Source: Pseudomonas sp. J452 (lineage in GTDB: Bacteria; Pseudomonadota; Gammaproteobacteria; Pseudomonadales; Pseudomonadaceae). From it: DNA of 64,000 bases. Below are positions 40,911 to 49,870 of the stretch, piece by piece; position 1 is the stretch's first letter, and each line of letters starts with the position of its first letter. The position numbers and the translations under genes were made by a program. The stretch covers positions 1,798,001 through 1,862,000 of the forward strand of contig NZ_CP088294.1 of the NCBI RefSeq assembly GCF_024666525.1, given 5' to 3'. Under the pieces are notes generated by a model that was not told the DNA's origin, did no database searches, and saw only the letters and a program-made list of their open reading frames with translations.

Positions 40911-42389
40911 TCAGAACACCGAGTAGTAATCGCCCAGCTCGACCTGTACCGACTTGATCCGAGTGTAATGAGCCAGGGTGGTCAGGCCGTTCTCGCGGCC
41001 GACGCCGGACTGCTTGTAACCGCCAACCGGCATCTCCGCCGGCGACTCGCCCCAGGTGTTGATCCAGCAGATGCCGGCTTCCAGCTTGTGGATCACCCGG
41101 TGCGCGCGGGCCAGGTCGCGGGTCACCACGCCGGCGGCCAGGCCATAGGCGGTGTCGTTGGCGCGGCGGATGACTTCGTCCTCGCTGTCGTAGATGAGGA
41201 TGCTCATCACCGGGCCGAAGATTTCCTCGCGCACGATGGTCATGTCGTCGTTGCAGTCGGTGAACACGGTAGCCTCGACATAGGCGCCCTTGGCCAGTTC
41301 GCCATCGCTCACCCGCTTGCCGCCGATCAGCAGGCGTGCGCCTTCCTCGTGGCCTTTCTCGATGTAGCCGAGCACATTGTCCATATGCGCGAAGCTGGTC
41401 AGCGGGCCGAAGTTGGTGCGCTCGTCCTGCGGGTCGCCGAGGCGGATGCGCTTGACCCGCTCGACCACCTTGGCCTCGAAGCGCGCCTGCAGGCTGCGCG
41501 GCACGAATACCCGGGTGCCGTTGGTGCAGACCTGGCCGGAGCTGAAGAAGTTGGCCATCACCGCGATGTCGGCGGCGCGGTCGAGGTCGGCGTCGTCGAA
41601 GATGATCAGCGGCGACTTGCCGCCCAGTTCCATGGTCACTTCCTTCAGCGAGGAGCTGGAGGCGCTGGCCATGACCTTCTTGCCGGTGGCGGTGCCGCCG
41701 GTGAAGGAGATCTTCTCGATCAGCGGGTGTTCGGTCAGCCACTGGCCGACTTCGCGGCCGCTGCCGGTGAGCACGCTGAACACGCCGTCCGGCACACCGG
41801 CTTCGGTGTAGATCTCGGCCAGCTTGAGGGCGGTCAGCGGGGTGACTTCGCTGGGCTTGAAGATCATCGCGTTGCCGGCGGCCAGGGCCGGGGCGGATTT
41901 CCACATGGCGATCTGTACCGGGTAGTTCCAGGCGCCGATGCCGGCGACCACGCCCAGCGGCTCGCGGCGGGTGTAGACGAAGCTGGTCTCGCGCAGGGGG
42001 ATCTGCTCGCCCTCGATGGCCGGGATCAGGCCGGCGTAGTACTCGATCACGTCGGCGCCGGTGACGATGTCCACGGCGCGGGTTTCGCTAAGTGGTTTGC
42101 CGGTGTCCAGGGTCTCCAGCGCGGCCAGCTCGTCGTTGCGCTCGCGGAGGATCTCCACGGCACGGCGGAGGATGCGCGAACGCTGCATGGCGGTCATCGC
42201 GGCCCAGACTTTCTGCCCTTCGACGGCGCTGGCGACGGCGCGATCGACGTCGTCCTGGCTGGCGCGCTGGACGTTGGCCAGCACTTCGCCGGTGGCCGGA
42301 TTGATGGTCTCGAAGGTGGCGCCGCTGGTCGAGTCGACGTAGCGGCCGCCGATGTAGAGCTGCTGTTCGGGGAGACGGGGCATGGGCAA
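40911..42389 (-). CDS. betB: Betaine-aldehyde dehydrogenase
   Basis: BetB is an NAD(P)-dependent aldehyde dehydrogenase that converts betaine aldehyde to glycine betaine. The catalytic Cys is C288 ([13 protein letters not shown]) and the general-base Glu is E254 ([10 protein letters not shown]). The Rossmann-type loop [11 protein letters not shown] is intact. Length is 492 aa. The first of two close ATGs is used because GAGG lies about seven bases before it. It is the first gene of betBA here; betI is not beside it but about 2 kb away beyond betT. A TTGAAC-type operator lies about 90 bases upstream. Confidence 0.97.
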   Translation of the reverse strand: MPMPRLPEQQLYIGGRYVDSTSGATFETINPATGEVLANVQRASQDDVDRAVASAVEGQKVWAAMTAMQRSRILRRAVEILRERNDELAALETLDTGKPLSETRAVDIVTGADVIEYYAGLIPAIEGEQIPLRETSFVYTRREPLGVVAGIGAWNYPVQIAMWKSAPALAAGNAMIFKPSEVTPLTALKLAEIYTEAGVPDGVFSVLTGSGREVGQWLTEHPLIEKISFTGGTATGKKVMASASSSSLKEVTMELGGKSPLIIFDDADLDRAADIAVMANFFSSGQVCTNGTRVFVPRSLQARFEAKVVERVKRIRLGDPQDERTNFGPLTSFAHMDNVLGYIEKGHEEGARLLIGGKRVSDGELAKGAYVEATVFTDCNDDMTIVREEIFGPVMSILIYDSEDEVIRRANDTAYGLAAGVVTRDLARAHRVIHKLEAGICWINTWGESPAEMPVGGYKQSGVGRENGLTTLAHYTRIKSVQVELGDYYSVF

Positions 42390-42479
42390 TCCTCTAATTG
42401 TCTGGGCACGCTCGGCGGGCAGGGCGCCGGCAAAACTCCACGCTCGGGAGTGGTTGAAATTCAGCCTACTTTATTTTTA

Positions 42480-42495
42480 TTGAACGATCAAACAA
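42480..42495. promoter_or_regulatory. Candidate BetI operator in the betB-betT divergent region
   Basis: The 362-base gap between divergent betB and betT holds TTGAACGATCAAACAA, preceded by TTTTTA. Its core is TTGAAC-n3-CAA, like the E. coli BetI-binding dyad as I recall it. Nearly the same sequence is found upstream of betI (45079) and gbdR (51262). The rest of the gap shows no gene. Confidence 0.55.
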
Positions 42496-42751
42496 CAAAG
42501 AATATGCTCGCCGTCATGAGCTGACTGCGGCACATCGCCGCACCGGCTCCCGATCCATGGTGCGACGCCCTGAGGGCGTATCTGTGGGTGCGTGTAGAAC
42601 CTTTGCCGATCGCCCGTACGTCCTCCCCCGACGTACGCTGTCGAGCTCCGCCTCGTGCGATCGTCTAGAGGTCTTGAGTCCGGGCCCGCCCGTTCCCTCC
42701 CCGGGAATTCGTGGCGGGACCCTTTTTTCTGCCTTGGAGCCACACTCCGCC

Positions 42752-44356
42752 ATGAGCACTGCGTCCGCAATAACAACAACGCCCGAGAAGGTGCGCCTCA
42801 ATCCGGTCGTGTTCTTCGGTTCGACCGCCCTGATCCTGCTGCTTACCGCCGCGCTGATTCTCTTCCCCGATGCCGCCGGCAGCCTGCTGGGCCAGGCGCA
42901 GAGCTGGCTGTCGCGCAGCTTCGGCTGGTACTACATGCTGGCCATCGGCGCCTACCTGTTCTTCGTCCTCTATGTGGCCTTCTCGCGCTATGGCCAGCTG
43001 CGCCTGGGCGAGGACCACGAGCGCCCGGACTTCAGCTACGGCGCCTGGGCCGGCATGCTGTTCTCCTCGGGTATCGGCATCTCGCTGCTGTACTTCGCCG
43101 CGTCCGAGCCGATCGACCACCTGTACAACCCGCCGGAAGGCGAGCCGGGCAGCCAGTTCGCCGCACGCCAGGCGCTGCAGCTGACTTTCCTGCACTGGGG
43201 CGTGCATGGCTGGGCGATCTACGCCCTGGTCGGCCTGGCCGTCGGCTATTTTGCCTACCGCCACAAGCAGCCGCTGGCCCTGCGTTCGGCGCTCTACCCG
43301 CTGTTCGGCGAACGCCTGATGCGCGGCGGGGTGGGCAATGCGGTGGACTGCTTCGGCATCTTCGTCACCCTGCTCGGCCTGGTCACCAACCTCGGCATCG
43401 GCGCCCTGCAGGTGTCGTCCGGCCTGGAGTACCTGTTCGACCTGCCGCACAGCCAGGGCGCGCTGCTGGCGGTGATCCTGGTGATGAGCGCGGTGGCCAC
43501 CCTGGCCGCCGTATCGGGGATCGAGAAGGGCATCCGCCGCCTGTCCAACCTCAACATCATCCTGTTCAGCGGCCTGCTGGTCTTCGTGCTGTTCGCCGGC
43601 GACACCCTGCACCTGCTCAACGGCCTGGTGCAGAACACCGGTGACTACCTCAACGGCCTGGTGCTGAAGACCTTCGACCTCTACGTCTACACCGGCCAGT
43701 CCGGCAAGAGCGAAGAGTGGATGGGCCTGTGGACCCTGTTCTACTGGGCCTGGTGGATTTCCTGGGCACCGTTCGTGGGCATGTTCATCGCGCGGATCTC
43801 CCGTGGCCGCACGGTGCGCGAGCTGGTCAGCGGCGTGCTGCTGATTCCGCTGGGCTTCACCCTGGCCTGGCTGTCGATCTTCGGCAACAGCGCCCTGGAC
43901 CTAGTGATGAACCAGAATGCCGCCGACCTGAGCAAGGCCGCGCTAGAACAGCCGGCCATGTCGATCTACCTGCTGCTGGAGCATTACCCCTGGTCCAAGG
44001 TGGTGATCGGCGTGTCGATCTGCGTCGGCTTCGTGCTGTTCCTCACCCCGGCCGACACCGGCTCGGTGATGTTGGCCAACCTGTCGCGCCAGGGTGGCGA
44101 CCTCGACGAGGACGCGCCCAGCTGGCTGCGCATCTTCTGGTCGGCGGTAGTGACGGTGGCCACCATCGGCCTGCTGTTCGCCGGCAACTTCACCGCCATG
44201 CAGACGGTGGTGGTGCTGGCCGGCCTGCCGTTCTCGGTGGTGCTGCTGCTCTATATGTTCGCCCTGCTCAAGACGATGAAGGCTGATATGCAGGCCTTGG
44301 AGGATGCGCGGCGCTTGCCGCCCCAGCCACTGCCGCAGGCCAGCCTGCAGCGCTAA
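42752..44356 (+). CDS. betT: BCCT-family choline/betaine transporter, short form
   Basis: This is a secondary transporter with about twelve membrane helices. The BCCT signature region is clear (WTLFYWAWWISWAPFVGMFIA, given in part), with GIGISLLYFAASEP and FLTPADTGSVMLANLS. The ATG at 42752 follows TTGGAG and gives 534 aa; the longer open frame upstream lacks family similarity. E. coli-type BetT proteins are about 670 aa with a long osmosensory C-terminal domain; here only about 30 residues follow the last helix. Choline as substrate is inferred from position between betB and betI; betaine or carnitine are possible. Confidence 0.85.
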   Translation: MSTASAITTTPEKVRLNPVVFFGSTALILLLTAALILFPDAAGSLLGQAQSWLSRSFGWYYMLAIGAYLFFVLYVAFSRYGQLRLGEDHERPDFSYGAWAGMLFSSGIGISLLYFAASEPIDHLYNPPEGEPGSQFAARQALQLTFLHWGVHGWAIYALVGLAVGYFAYRHKQPLALRSALYPLFGERLMRGGVGNAVDCFGIFVTLLGLVTNLGIGALQVSSGLEYLFDLPHSQGALLAVILVMSAVATLAAVSGIEKGIRRLSNLNIILFSGLLVFVLFAGDTLHLLNGLVQNTGDYLNGLVLKTFDLYVYTGQSGKSEEWMGLWTLFYWAWWISWAPFVGMFIARISRGRTVRELVSGVLLIPLGFTLAWLSIFGNSALDLVMNQNAADLSKAALEQPAMSIYLLLEHYPWSKVVIGVSICVGFVLFLTPADTGSVMLANLSRQGGDLDEDAPSWLRIFWSAVVTVATIGLLFAGNFTAMQTVVVLAGLPFSVVLLLYMFALLKTMKADMQALEDARRLPPQPLPQASLQR

Positions 44357-44359
44357 ACG

Positions 44360-44387
44360 ACAAGGCCCGCCATTTGGCGGGCCTTGT
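44360..44387. terminator. Terminator between convergent betT and betI
   Basis: A perfect stem ACAAGGCCCGCC / GGCGGGCCTTGT with loop ATTT begins four bases after the betT stop. As betI converges from the other side, it may serve both genes. Confidence 0.75.
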
Positions 44388-44427
44388 GCGTTATGGGGCT
44401 TTCGTTACAGCGATCCTCTGAGGGTGT

Positions 44428-45021
44428 TCAGCCCTTGGCCTTGGCCAGTTGCAGGTCGACGTATTCGTAGGCGATCTGCAGGTCGCGTGCTGTGTCGAAC
44501 GCCTCGCCGGTCAGCGCGCCGCGCAGCCACAGGCCGTCGATCAGTGAGGACAGGCCACGGGCGGCGGCGCGTGCTTCGGCGTGCGGCAGGGCGCGGCGGA
44601 ACTGGCTGCACAGGTTGGAGTCGAGGCGGCGGTCGTTGATCCGCTGCAGGCGGCGCAGCGCGGGCTGGTGCATGCTGCTGGCCCAGAAGGCCAGCCAGGT
44701 CTTCACCGCCGGGCCGTTGACCTGGGTGTCGTCGAAGTTGCCTTCGATGATGCAGCGCAGGTGGGCGCGCGGGCTGTCGTCTTCTAGTTGCTCGCGGCGC
44801 TGGCGTACACCCTGGCTGAGGCTGGACATCAGGTAGCGCATGGTGGCTTCGAGCAGGCCGTTCTTGTCCTTGAAGTAGTGACTGATGATGCCGTTGGACA
44901 CTCCGGCGATGCGCGCAATATAGGCGATGCTGGCATCGCTCATGCCAACCTGGTCGACCGCTTCGAGGGTCGCGGCAATCAGTTGCGAACGGCGGATCGG
45001 CTGCATTCCGACCTTGGGCAT
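44428..45021 (-). CDS. betI: Choline-responsive transcriptional repressor BetI
   Basis: BetI is a TetR-family repressor of bet genes that is relieved by choline. The N-terminal helix-turn-helix lies at about residues 26-60 ([20 protein letters not shown], then [11 protein letters not shown]). The C-terminal ligand domain ends [10 protein letters not shown]; total 197 aa is typical. Unlike the usual betIBA operon, betI is separated from betBA by betT on the opposite strand. An 8-bp inverted repeat (CTAGGCGC / GCGCCTAG, 45036-45062) and a TTGAAC-type operator lie just upstream, suggesting autoregulation. Confidence 0.95.
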   Translation of the reverse strand: MPKVGMQPIRRSQLIAATLEAVDQVGMSDASIAYIARIAGVSNGIISHYFKDKNGLLEATMRYLMSSLSQGVRQRREQLEDDSPRAHLRCIIEGNFDDTQVNGPAVKTWLAFWASSMHQPALRRLQRINDRRLDSNLCSQFRRALPHAEARAAARGLSSLIDGLWLRGALTGEAFDTARDLQIAYEYVDLQLAKAKG

Positions 45022-45078
45022 CAGGCTCTCCGGCGCTAGGCGCTGTCTGGGGTGGCGCCTAGTCTAGGGGCCGCTTTG

Positions 45079-45094
45079 TTGAACAGGCAACCAA
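45079..45094. promoter_or_regulatory. Candidate BetI operator upstream of betI
   Basis: TTGAACAGGCAACCAA shares the TTGAAYnnnCAAnCAA pattern with the sites at 42480 and 51262. It is 58 bases upstream of the betI start, where an autorepressor site would be expected. Confidence 0.5.
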
Positions 45095-45160
45095 TTATGT
45101 CGTGGTGGAGGGATGACTTGCCGGTCAGCGCCATTGGCTGTGCTGCCCAATCGCCGGCCA

Positions 45161-45184
45161 AGAAAAAACGGGCCGTGGCCCGTT
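45161..45184 (-). terminator. Terminator after the betX-like gene
   Basis: On the minus strand the stem AACGGG / CCCGTT with a six-base GC-rich loop runs into TTTTTTCTT. It is 22 bases after the stop of the binding-protein gene. Confidence 0.75.
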
Positions 45185-45206
45185 CTTTCCCGCGTCTGCG
45201 CTGCGC

Positions 45207-46067
45207 TTATTGCAACCAGCCGGCAACCCGCTCGGGGTTCTTGGCGATCCAGTCCTTGGCCGCGTCTTCCGGCTTGGCGCCTTCGCGGATGGCCAGCATC
45301 ACCGCGCCGACCTCTTCGCCGCTCCAGGAGAACTTGCCGAGGAAGGCGGTGGCGTCGACGGCGCTGGTGGCCAGGACCGGGTTGATCACGGTGTCGACAT
45401 GCTCGTCGTCGCCGAAGACCTTTTGCGGGTCTTCGAGGAAGCGCAGGTTCCACTTGGCGAACATCCAGTGCGGAATCCAGCCGGTGACGACAATGGCTTC
45501 CTTGTTCTTCTCGGCGCGGGTCAGGGCGGTGGCCATGGCCGGGCCGGAGCTGGGCATCAGCTTGATGTCGCTCAGGTTGTACTGCTTGATCGCGTCCTCG
45601 GTGCGGCGCATCACGCCGGCGCCGGCGTCGATGCCGGTGATCTTGCCGTCGAAGTCCTTGGCGTAGGTGTTGAGGTCGGCAATGCTCTTGGCCGCCACGT
45701 AGTCCGGCACGATCAGGCCGATCTTGGCGCCCTTGTAGTTGCTGCCGAGCACGCTGACCTTGTCCTTGAGCTTGGCGTAGTACTCGCCATGGGTGGCCGG
45801 CAGCCAGGCGGAGAGGGTGGCGTCGAGGTCGCCACGGGCCACGCCCTGCCACATGATTGCCGGCTCCACCGGCTTCAGTTCGACCGTGTAGCCGAGTTTG
45901 TCTTCGAGGATCTGCCCGGCGACGAAGGTGGCGGCGACGCTGTCGTCCCAGCCATTGACGTAGCCGATCTTGATCGTCGGTTTGTCCGCCGCCATGGCGG
46001 TCGACAGGCCGAGGGCCAGGGCGGCGACGCCCAGGCCTTGTATGCAGCGGGTGGTGAAGTTGCGCAT
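45207..46067 (-). CDS. Glycine betaine-type periplasmic binding protein (OpuAC family, BetX-like)
   Basis: This 286-aa protein has a signal peptide ending AMAAD and an OpuAC/ProX-type fold, seen in KIGYVNGWDDSVAAT, WQGVARGDLDATLSAWLPATH and VTGWIPHWMFAKW. The Trp-rich segments are the places where this family cages trimethylammonium groups. It has no permease or ATPase of its own. In Pseudomonas, orphan binding proteins such as BetX and CaiX share the CbcVW core. Its position next to cbcXWV suggests the same here, with betaine as the likely ligand. Confidence 0.82.
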   Translation of the reverse strand: MRNFTTRCIQGLGVAALALGLSTAMAADKPTIKIGYVNGWDDSVAATFVAGQILEDKLGYTVELKPVEPAIMWQGVARGDLDATLSAWLPATHGEYYAKLKDKVSVLGSNYKGAKIGLIVPDYVAAKSIADLNTYAKDFDGKITGIDAGAGVMRRTEDAIKQYNLSDIKLMPSSGPAMATALTRAEKNKEAIVVTGWIPHWMFAKWNLRFLEDPQKVFGDDEHVDTVINPVLATSAVDATAFLGKFSWSGEEVGAVMLAIREGAKPEDAAKDWIAKNPERVAGWLQ

Positions 46068-46219
46068 CGGTCTTGCTCCATCAGGTGAGTGGCAGTCTTT
46101 AGAGGTGTTACTGGCTCGTTCTGATTGCGGGCCTTGCAGCCGGTGAAGCGAAAAACGGGCATGGCGGTGCTGGCCGGGAGCCGTGGTGGCTCCCGGAGGC
46201 TTAGCTGCTAAAGGGGGAG

Positions 46220-46241
46220 GGCCGCCCAGTGTCGGGCGGCC
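46220..46241 (-). terminator. Hairpin after cbcX
   Basis: GGCCGCCC (46220-46227) pairs with GGGCGGCC (46234-46241), eight bases past the cbcX stop. The following minus-strand tract is CTCCCCCTTT, weak as a U-tract. A second stem (GGGAGCC/GGCTCCC) follows near 46175-46195. Confidence 0.5.
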
Positions 46242-46248
46242 GGATGGC

Positions 46249-47193
46249 TCAGAGGCCGAGGTGTTTCTTCACTGCGGCGGTGCCGTCCTGGCCGTCATAG
46301 GTGGTCACGCCGGCCAGCCACTGGTCGAGGGCCTGCGGGTTGGCCTTGAGCCAGTCGGTGGCGACCTTGGTCGGGTTCTCTTTCTGCAGCACCTTGTCCA
46401 TCAGCTGGCTTTCGATCTCGACGCTGAACTGCAGGTTGTTCAGCAGTTTGCCGACGTTGGCGCAGCGTGCCTCGTAATCCGGCGGCACCACGGTGTAGAC
46501 CTTGGCCGCGCCGTAGTCGGGACCGAACACGTCGTCACCGCCGGACAGGTAGGTGAGGTCGAACTGGGTGTTCATCGGGTGCGGTGCCCAGCCGAGGAAG
46601 ACCACCGGCTCCTGCTTCTTCACCGCGCGTTGCACCTGTACCAGCATGCCGGCCTCGCTCGACTCGATCATGCGGAAGCCGTTGAGCTCGAACTGGTTGC
46701 CCTTGATCATCTTGTCGATCAGCAGGTTGCCGTCGTTACCCGGCTCGATGCCGTAGATCTTGCCGCCCAGCTGGTCCTTGAACTTGGCGATGTCAGCAAA
46801 GCTCTTCAGCCCGGCCTCGGCCGCGTAGGTCGGTACTGCCAGGGTGTACTTGGCGCCTTCCAGGTTGGGCTTGGCCAGCACCTTGACCCCGCCGTCCTTG
46901 GTGAAGGGTTCGATCACCGGGTCCATCGAGGGCGCCCAGTAGCCGAGGAACACGTCGATCTGCTTGTTCTTCACCCCGGTGAAGGCAATCGGCACCGAGG
47001 CCATGACCTTGCGCGGCTGGTAGCCCAGGCCTTCGGTCAGCACCATGGCCACGCCGGTGGTGGCGGCGATGTCGGCCCAGCCGATCTCGGCGAAACGCAC
47101 CTGCTTGCAGCTTTCCGGGTCTTGCGCCCAGGCACTTTGCAGCAAGCTGCAAGACAACAGACCGACGGCGGCAATGCTCTTGATCGTATTCAT
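46249..47193 (-). CDS. cbcX: Choline ABC transporter substrate-binding protein CbcX
   Basis: This 314-aa protein has a signal peptide ending AWAQ and the ChoX-like fold. The choline cage residues described for Sinorhizobium ChoX are all present at matching spacing: W39 and D41 (IGWAD), W86 (LGYWAPSMD), Y116 (AKYTLAV), N153 (PGNDGN) and W202 (FLGWAPHP). It is the third gene of cbcV-cbcW-cbcX, reading right to left, 57 bases after cbcW. It delivers choline to the CbcVW importer for catabolism and osmoprotection. Confidence 0.92.
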   Translation of the reverse strand: MNTIKSIAAVGLLSCSLLQSAWAQDPESCKQVRFAEIGWADIAATTGVAMVLTEGLGYQPRKVMASVPIAFTGVKNKQIDVFLGYWAPSMDPVIEPFTKDGGVKVLAKPNLEGAKYTLAVPTYAAEAGLKSFADIAKFKDQLGGKIYGIEPGNDGNLLIDKMIKGNQFELNGFRMIESSEAGMLVQVQRAVKKQEPVVFLGWAPHPMNTQFDLTYLSGGDDVFGPDYGAAKVYTVVPPDYEARCANVGKLLNNLQFSVEIESQLMDKVLQKENPTKVATDWLKANPQALDQWLAGVTTYDGQDGTAAVKKHLGL

Positions 47194-47250
47194 CTGCGAC
47201 TCCCTCAGGGATGGATAGGACAGGGTGTTGGCGTTTTTTTGAACAGACTC

Positions 47251-48141
47251 TTATTGGCGCTGCAGCTTGCCGCTGAGCCAGCCGAACATGCCAGGGTTCT
47301 TGGCATTCTTGCTGGTCTTGGTGCCGAAGCTTTCGGTGATGCGGTCGAGGATGATCGCCAGCAGTACGACGGCCATGCCGCTCTCGAAGCCGAGGCCGAT
47401 GTCCAGGCGCTGGATGCTCGCCAGCACGTCGTTGCCCAGGCCGCCAGCTCCAACCATCGAGGCGATGATCACCATCGACAGGGCCATCATGATGGTCTGG
47501 TTGACCCCGGCCATGATCGACGGCATGGCGTTGGGCAGCTGCACCTTGAACAGCAGCTGGCGGCTGTTGCAGCCGAACGACTGGCCGGCTTCGACCAGCT
47601 CCTTGTTGACCATGCGGATGCCCAGGCTGGTCAGGCGCACCGCCGGCGGCATGGCGAAGATCACCGTGGCGATGATCCCCGGCACGCGGCCGAGGCCGAA
47701 CAGCATGGCCGCCGGAATCAGGTAGACGAAGGCCGGCATGGTCTGCATGAAGTCGAGGACCGGGCGGATCACGTAGGCCACGCTTTCCTTCTTCGCCGCC
47801 CAGATGCCCAGCGGGATGCCCAGCAGCAGGCTGATCAGGGTCGAGGAGAAGGTCAGGCCGAGGGTCACCACCGTCTGTTCCCAGAATCCGGTGAGGACGA
47901 TGAGGATGAAGGACACTGCGGTGAAGGCGGCGAACTTGAAACCGATGCGCCAGACGCTGAGGGCCACGAACAGGCTGATCAGCAACCAGGCCGGCGGCAG
48001 CATGAGCAGTTGCTCGACGGCCTCGGAGAAGCCCTCGACCACCTTGCCGACGCTGTCGAAGCCGCCACTGTAGTTGTCCAGCAGGTGCTGTACGCCGTCG
48101 TTGACCCAGCTACCCAGATCCAGTTTATCGCTCATCGTCAT
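47251..48141 (-). CDS. cbcW: Choline/betaine/carnitine ABC transporter permease CbcW
   Basis: This inner-membrane permease of 296 aa has an N-terminal amphipathic segment, about seven hydrophobic helices and the cytoplasmic EAA-type loop (ELVEAGQSFGCNSRQLLFKV, then QLPNAMPSIMAGV). The start at 48141 overlaps the cbcV stop (ATGA), although an internal ATG two codons later is possible. As in P. aeruginosa, one permease is thought to serve several binding proteins. Confidence 0.93.
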   Translation of the reverse strand: MTMSDKLDLGSWVNDGVQHLLDNYSGGFDSVGKVVEGFSEAVEQLLMLPPAWLLISLFVALSVWRIGFKFAAFTAVSFILIVLTGFWEQTVVTLGLTFSSTLISLLLGIPLGIWAAKKESVAYVIRPVLDFMQTMPAFVYLIPAAMLFGLGRVPGIIATVIFAMPPAVRLTSLGIRMVNKELVEAGQSFGCNSRQLLFKVQLPNAMPSIMAGVNQTIMMALSMVIIASMVGAGGLGNDVLASIQRLDIGLGFESGMAVVLLAIILDRITESFGTKTSKNAKNPGMFGWLSGKLQRQ

Positions 48142-49334
48142 TCCCCCTGCAGGCGGCTCAGCAGGCGGCCCTTGCTGATGGCACCGGAGTAGCGGCCACT
48201 ACGGTCGATCACCGGAATCGGCCCTTCATTGATTACCAGGCGCTCGATCACCTGCTCCAGCGGCAGGTCTTCGGCCACCGGTTCGATCTGCTTGAGCAGC
48301 TCGGGGAGCAGCTCGGTGTAGCGGCCTTCCTCGACGATCAGGGCGATCTTTTCCAGGCTGATGGAGCCGCAGAAACGGTTTTCCTCGTCGACGATAAAGG
48401 CGTAGTGCTTGTCCTGCGCCTGCAGCTCCTGGCACACCTTGAGCGCATCCGGGGCGCGGCCGTTGTGCACGTAGAGCGGCACGCTGTCGGCCTTGAGCTG
48501 GCCGGCGGTGAGGTAGCGGCTGGTGTCGATGGTGTCGAAGAAGTTGCGCACGTAATCGTTGGCCGGGTTGTCGATCAGCTCCTGCGGGGTGCCGACCTGG
48601 ACCAGCTTGCCGCCTTCCATGATGCCGATGCGCGAGCCGATGCGGATCGCTTCCTCGATGTCGTGGGAGACGAAGATGATGGTGCGCCGGTCGGTCTTCT
48701 GCAGCTCCAGCAGCACGTCCTGCATCTCGCGGCGCTTGAGCGGGTCGAGGGCGGAGAAGGCCTCGTCCATGATGATCATCGACGGGTTCACCGCCAGCGC
48801 GCGGGCCAGGCCGACGCGTTGCTGCATGCCGCCGGACAGCTCGTGCGGGAACTTGTGGGCGAAGCTGGCCAGGCCGACCTGCTCGAGTACCGCCATGGCG
48901 CGCTGCTCGCGCTCCTTGCGGCTCTTGCCGGCCACTTCCAGGCCGAAGGCGGCGTTGTCCAGCACGCTGCGCGAAGGCATCAGGGCGAAGGACTGGAAGA
49001 CCATGCTCATGTCGCGGCGGCGCAGCTCGATGAGCTGGGCATGGGGCAGTTTGGCGACGTTCTGGCCGTCGATGAAGACATCGCCGGCACTGGGTTCGAT
49101 CAGGCGGTTGATCAGGCGGATCAGGGTCGACTTGCCCGAGCCGGAAAGGCCCATGAGCACGAAGATCTCGCCTTCCTCGACGCTGAACGACACGTCGCTG
49201 ACGCCGATCACCGCGCCTTTTTCGGCGAGGATCTGTTCCTTGCTCATGCCCTGCTTGAGCATGTCGATCGCTTGCTGTGGTTGCTCACCGAAAACCTTGT
49301 ACAGGTTCTGCACCACGATTTTTCCAGACAACAT
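48138..49334 (-). CDS. cbcV: Choline/betaine/carnitine ABC transporter ATPase CbcV
   Basis: This ATP-binding subunit has 398 aa. Walker A is GLSGSGKST (62-70), the signature is LSGGMQQRVGLARAL, and Walker B is IIMDEAFSALDPL. The C-terminal part (about 275-395) carries paired CBS domains, which in ProV/OpuA relatives sense ionic strength or nucleotides. First gene of the cbcVWX operon, with coupled start for cbcW. Confidence 0.94.
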   Translation of the reverse strand: MLSGKIVVQNLYKVFGEQPQQAIDMLKQGMSKEQILAEKGAVIGVSDVSFSVEEGEIFVLMGLSGSGKSTLIRLINRLIEPSAGDVFIDGQNVAKLPHAQLIELRRRDMSMVFQSFALMPSRSVLDNAAFGLEVAGKSRKEREQRAMAVLEQVGLASFAHKFPHELSGGMQQRVGLARALAVNPSMIIMDEAFSALDPLKRREMQDVLLELQKTDRRTIIFVSHDIEEAIRIGSRIGIMEGGKLVQVGTPQELIDNPANDYVRNFFDTIDTSRYLTAGQLKADSVPLYVHNGRAPDALKVCQELQAQDKHYAFIVDEENRFCGSISLEKIALIVEEGRYTELLPELLKQIEPVAEDLPLEQVIERLVINEGPIPVIDRSGRYSGAISKGRLLSRLQGE

Positions 49335-49870
49335 GGGACATTCCCCCTTCAGTAGGCATCAGTACGGTTGCACGGAAACGGCTGTGCGCCCGAGTGCGCC
49401 GTCGCGGATGCCGCAGGCTGGTCGGCCTGTGTGGGTGTTAAATGGTTCCTGGGTTTGCCCCGCCCTGTGCAACCTGCCCTGGAAGATGGCTGCATTACCC
49501 GCATGGGGTAGTGAGCTGCTGCTGTGGCCTGTGGCAAAACGCGGTGCAAACGCTCTGGCAGTGTTACCAGCCCGCTTCCCTTGGGCAGTCGCATTCGTCC
49601 TGAATGCGCGTACATCCGAATTTTCTTGTGGCTCCGGCGCTGTGGGGCGATCGGCGCATATCTGTCTTCGGTTCGGGGCGGTGGGCCCCGGTCTGTCGCC
49701 ATCCGTTGACGGCGACAGTGACGAAATCGGCTGACTCAACGATATAGCCTTCAGCTCTCAGGAATTGTCGGTTTGCGACCCCGACGTGCTGGGTGGCGAC
49801 ATGCCCCGCGCCCGACGGAAAATACCTGCTGCGCGTGCCCCACAGGTGACCGTTGGGCTGCTCGCCGTCA
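49335..49870. other. 536-base gap upstream of cbcV with an inverted repeat
   Basis: No gene is supported here. The region should contain the cbcVWX promoter (reading left). CTGTCGCC (49693-49700) is perfectly inverted as GGCGACAG (49711-49718) around ten bases, a possible regulator site. Open frames here have unusual composition and no family features. Confidence 0.5.

Noticed and set aside
40815..42524. Plus-strand open frame of 569 codons opposite betB
   Set aside because: betB is complete with C288 and E254 on the minus strand; the plus frame has no recognisable protein features.
49425..49530. Possible sigma-54 promoters upstream of cbcV (TGG..TTTGC and TGGCA..TGC matches)
   Set aside because: The GG to GC spacing is 11 rather than 10 and the matches face away from cbcV.
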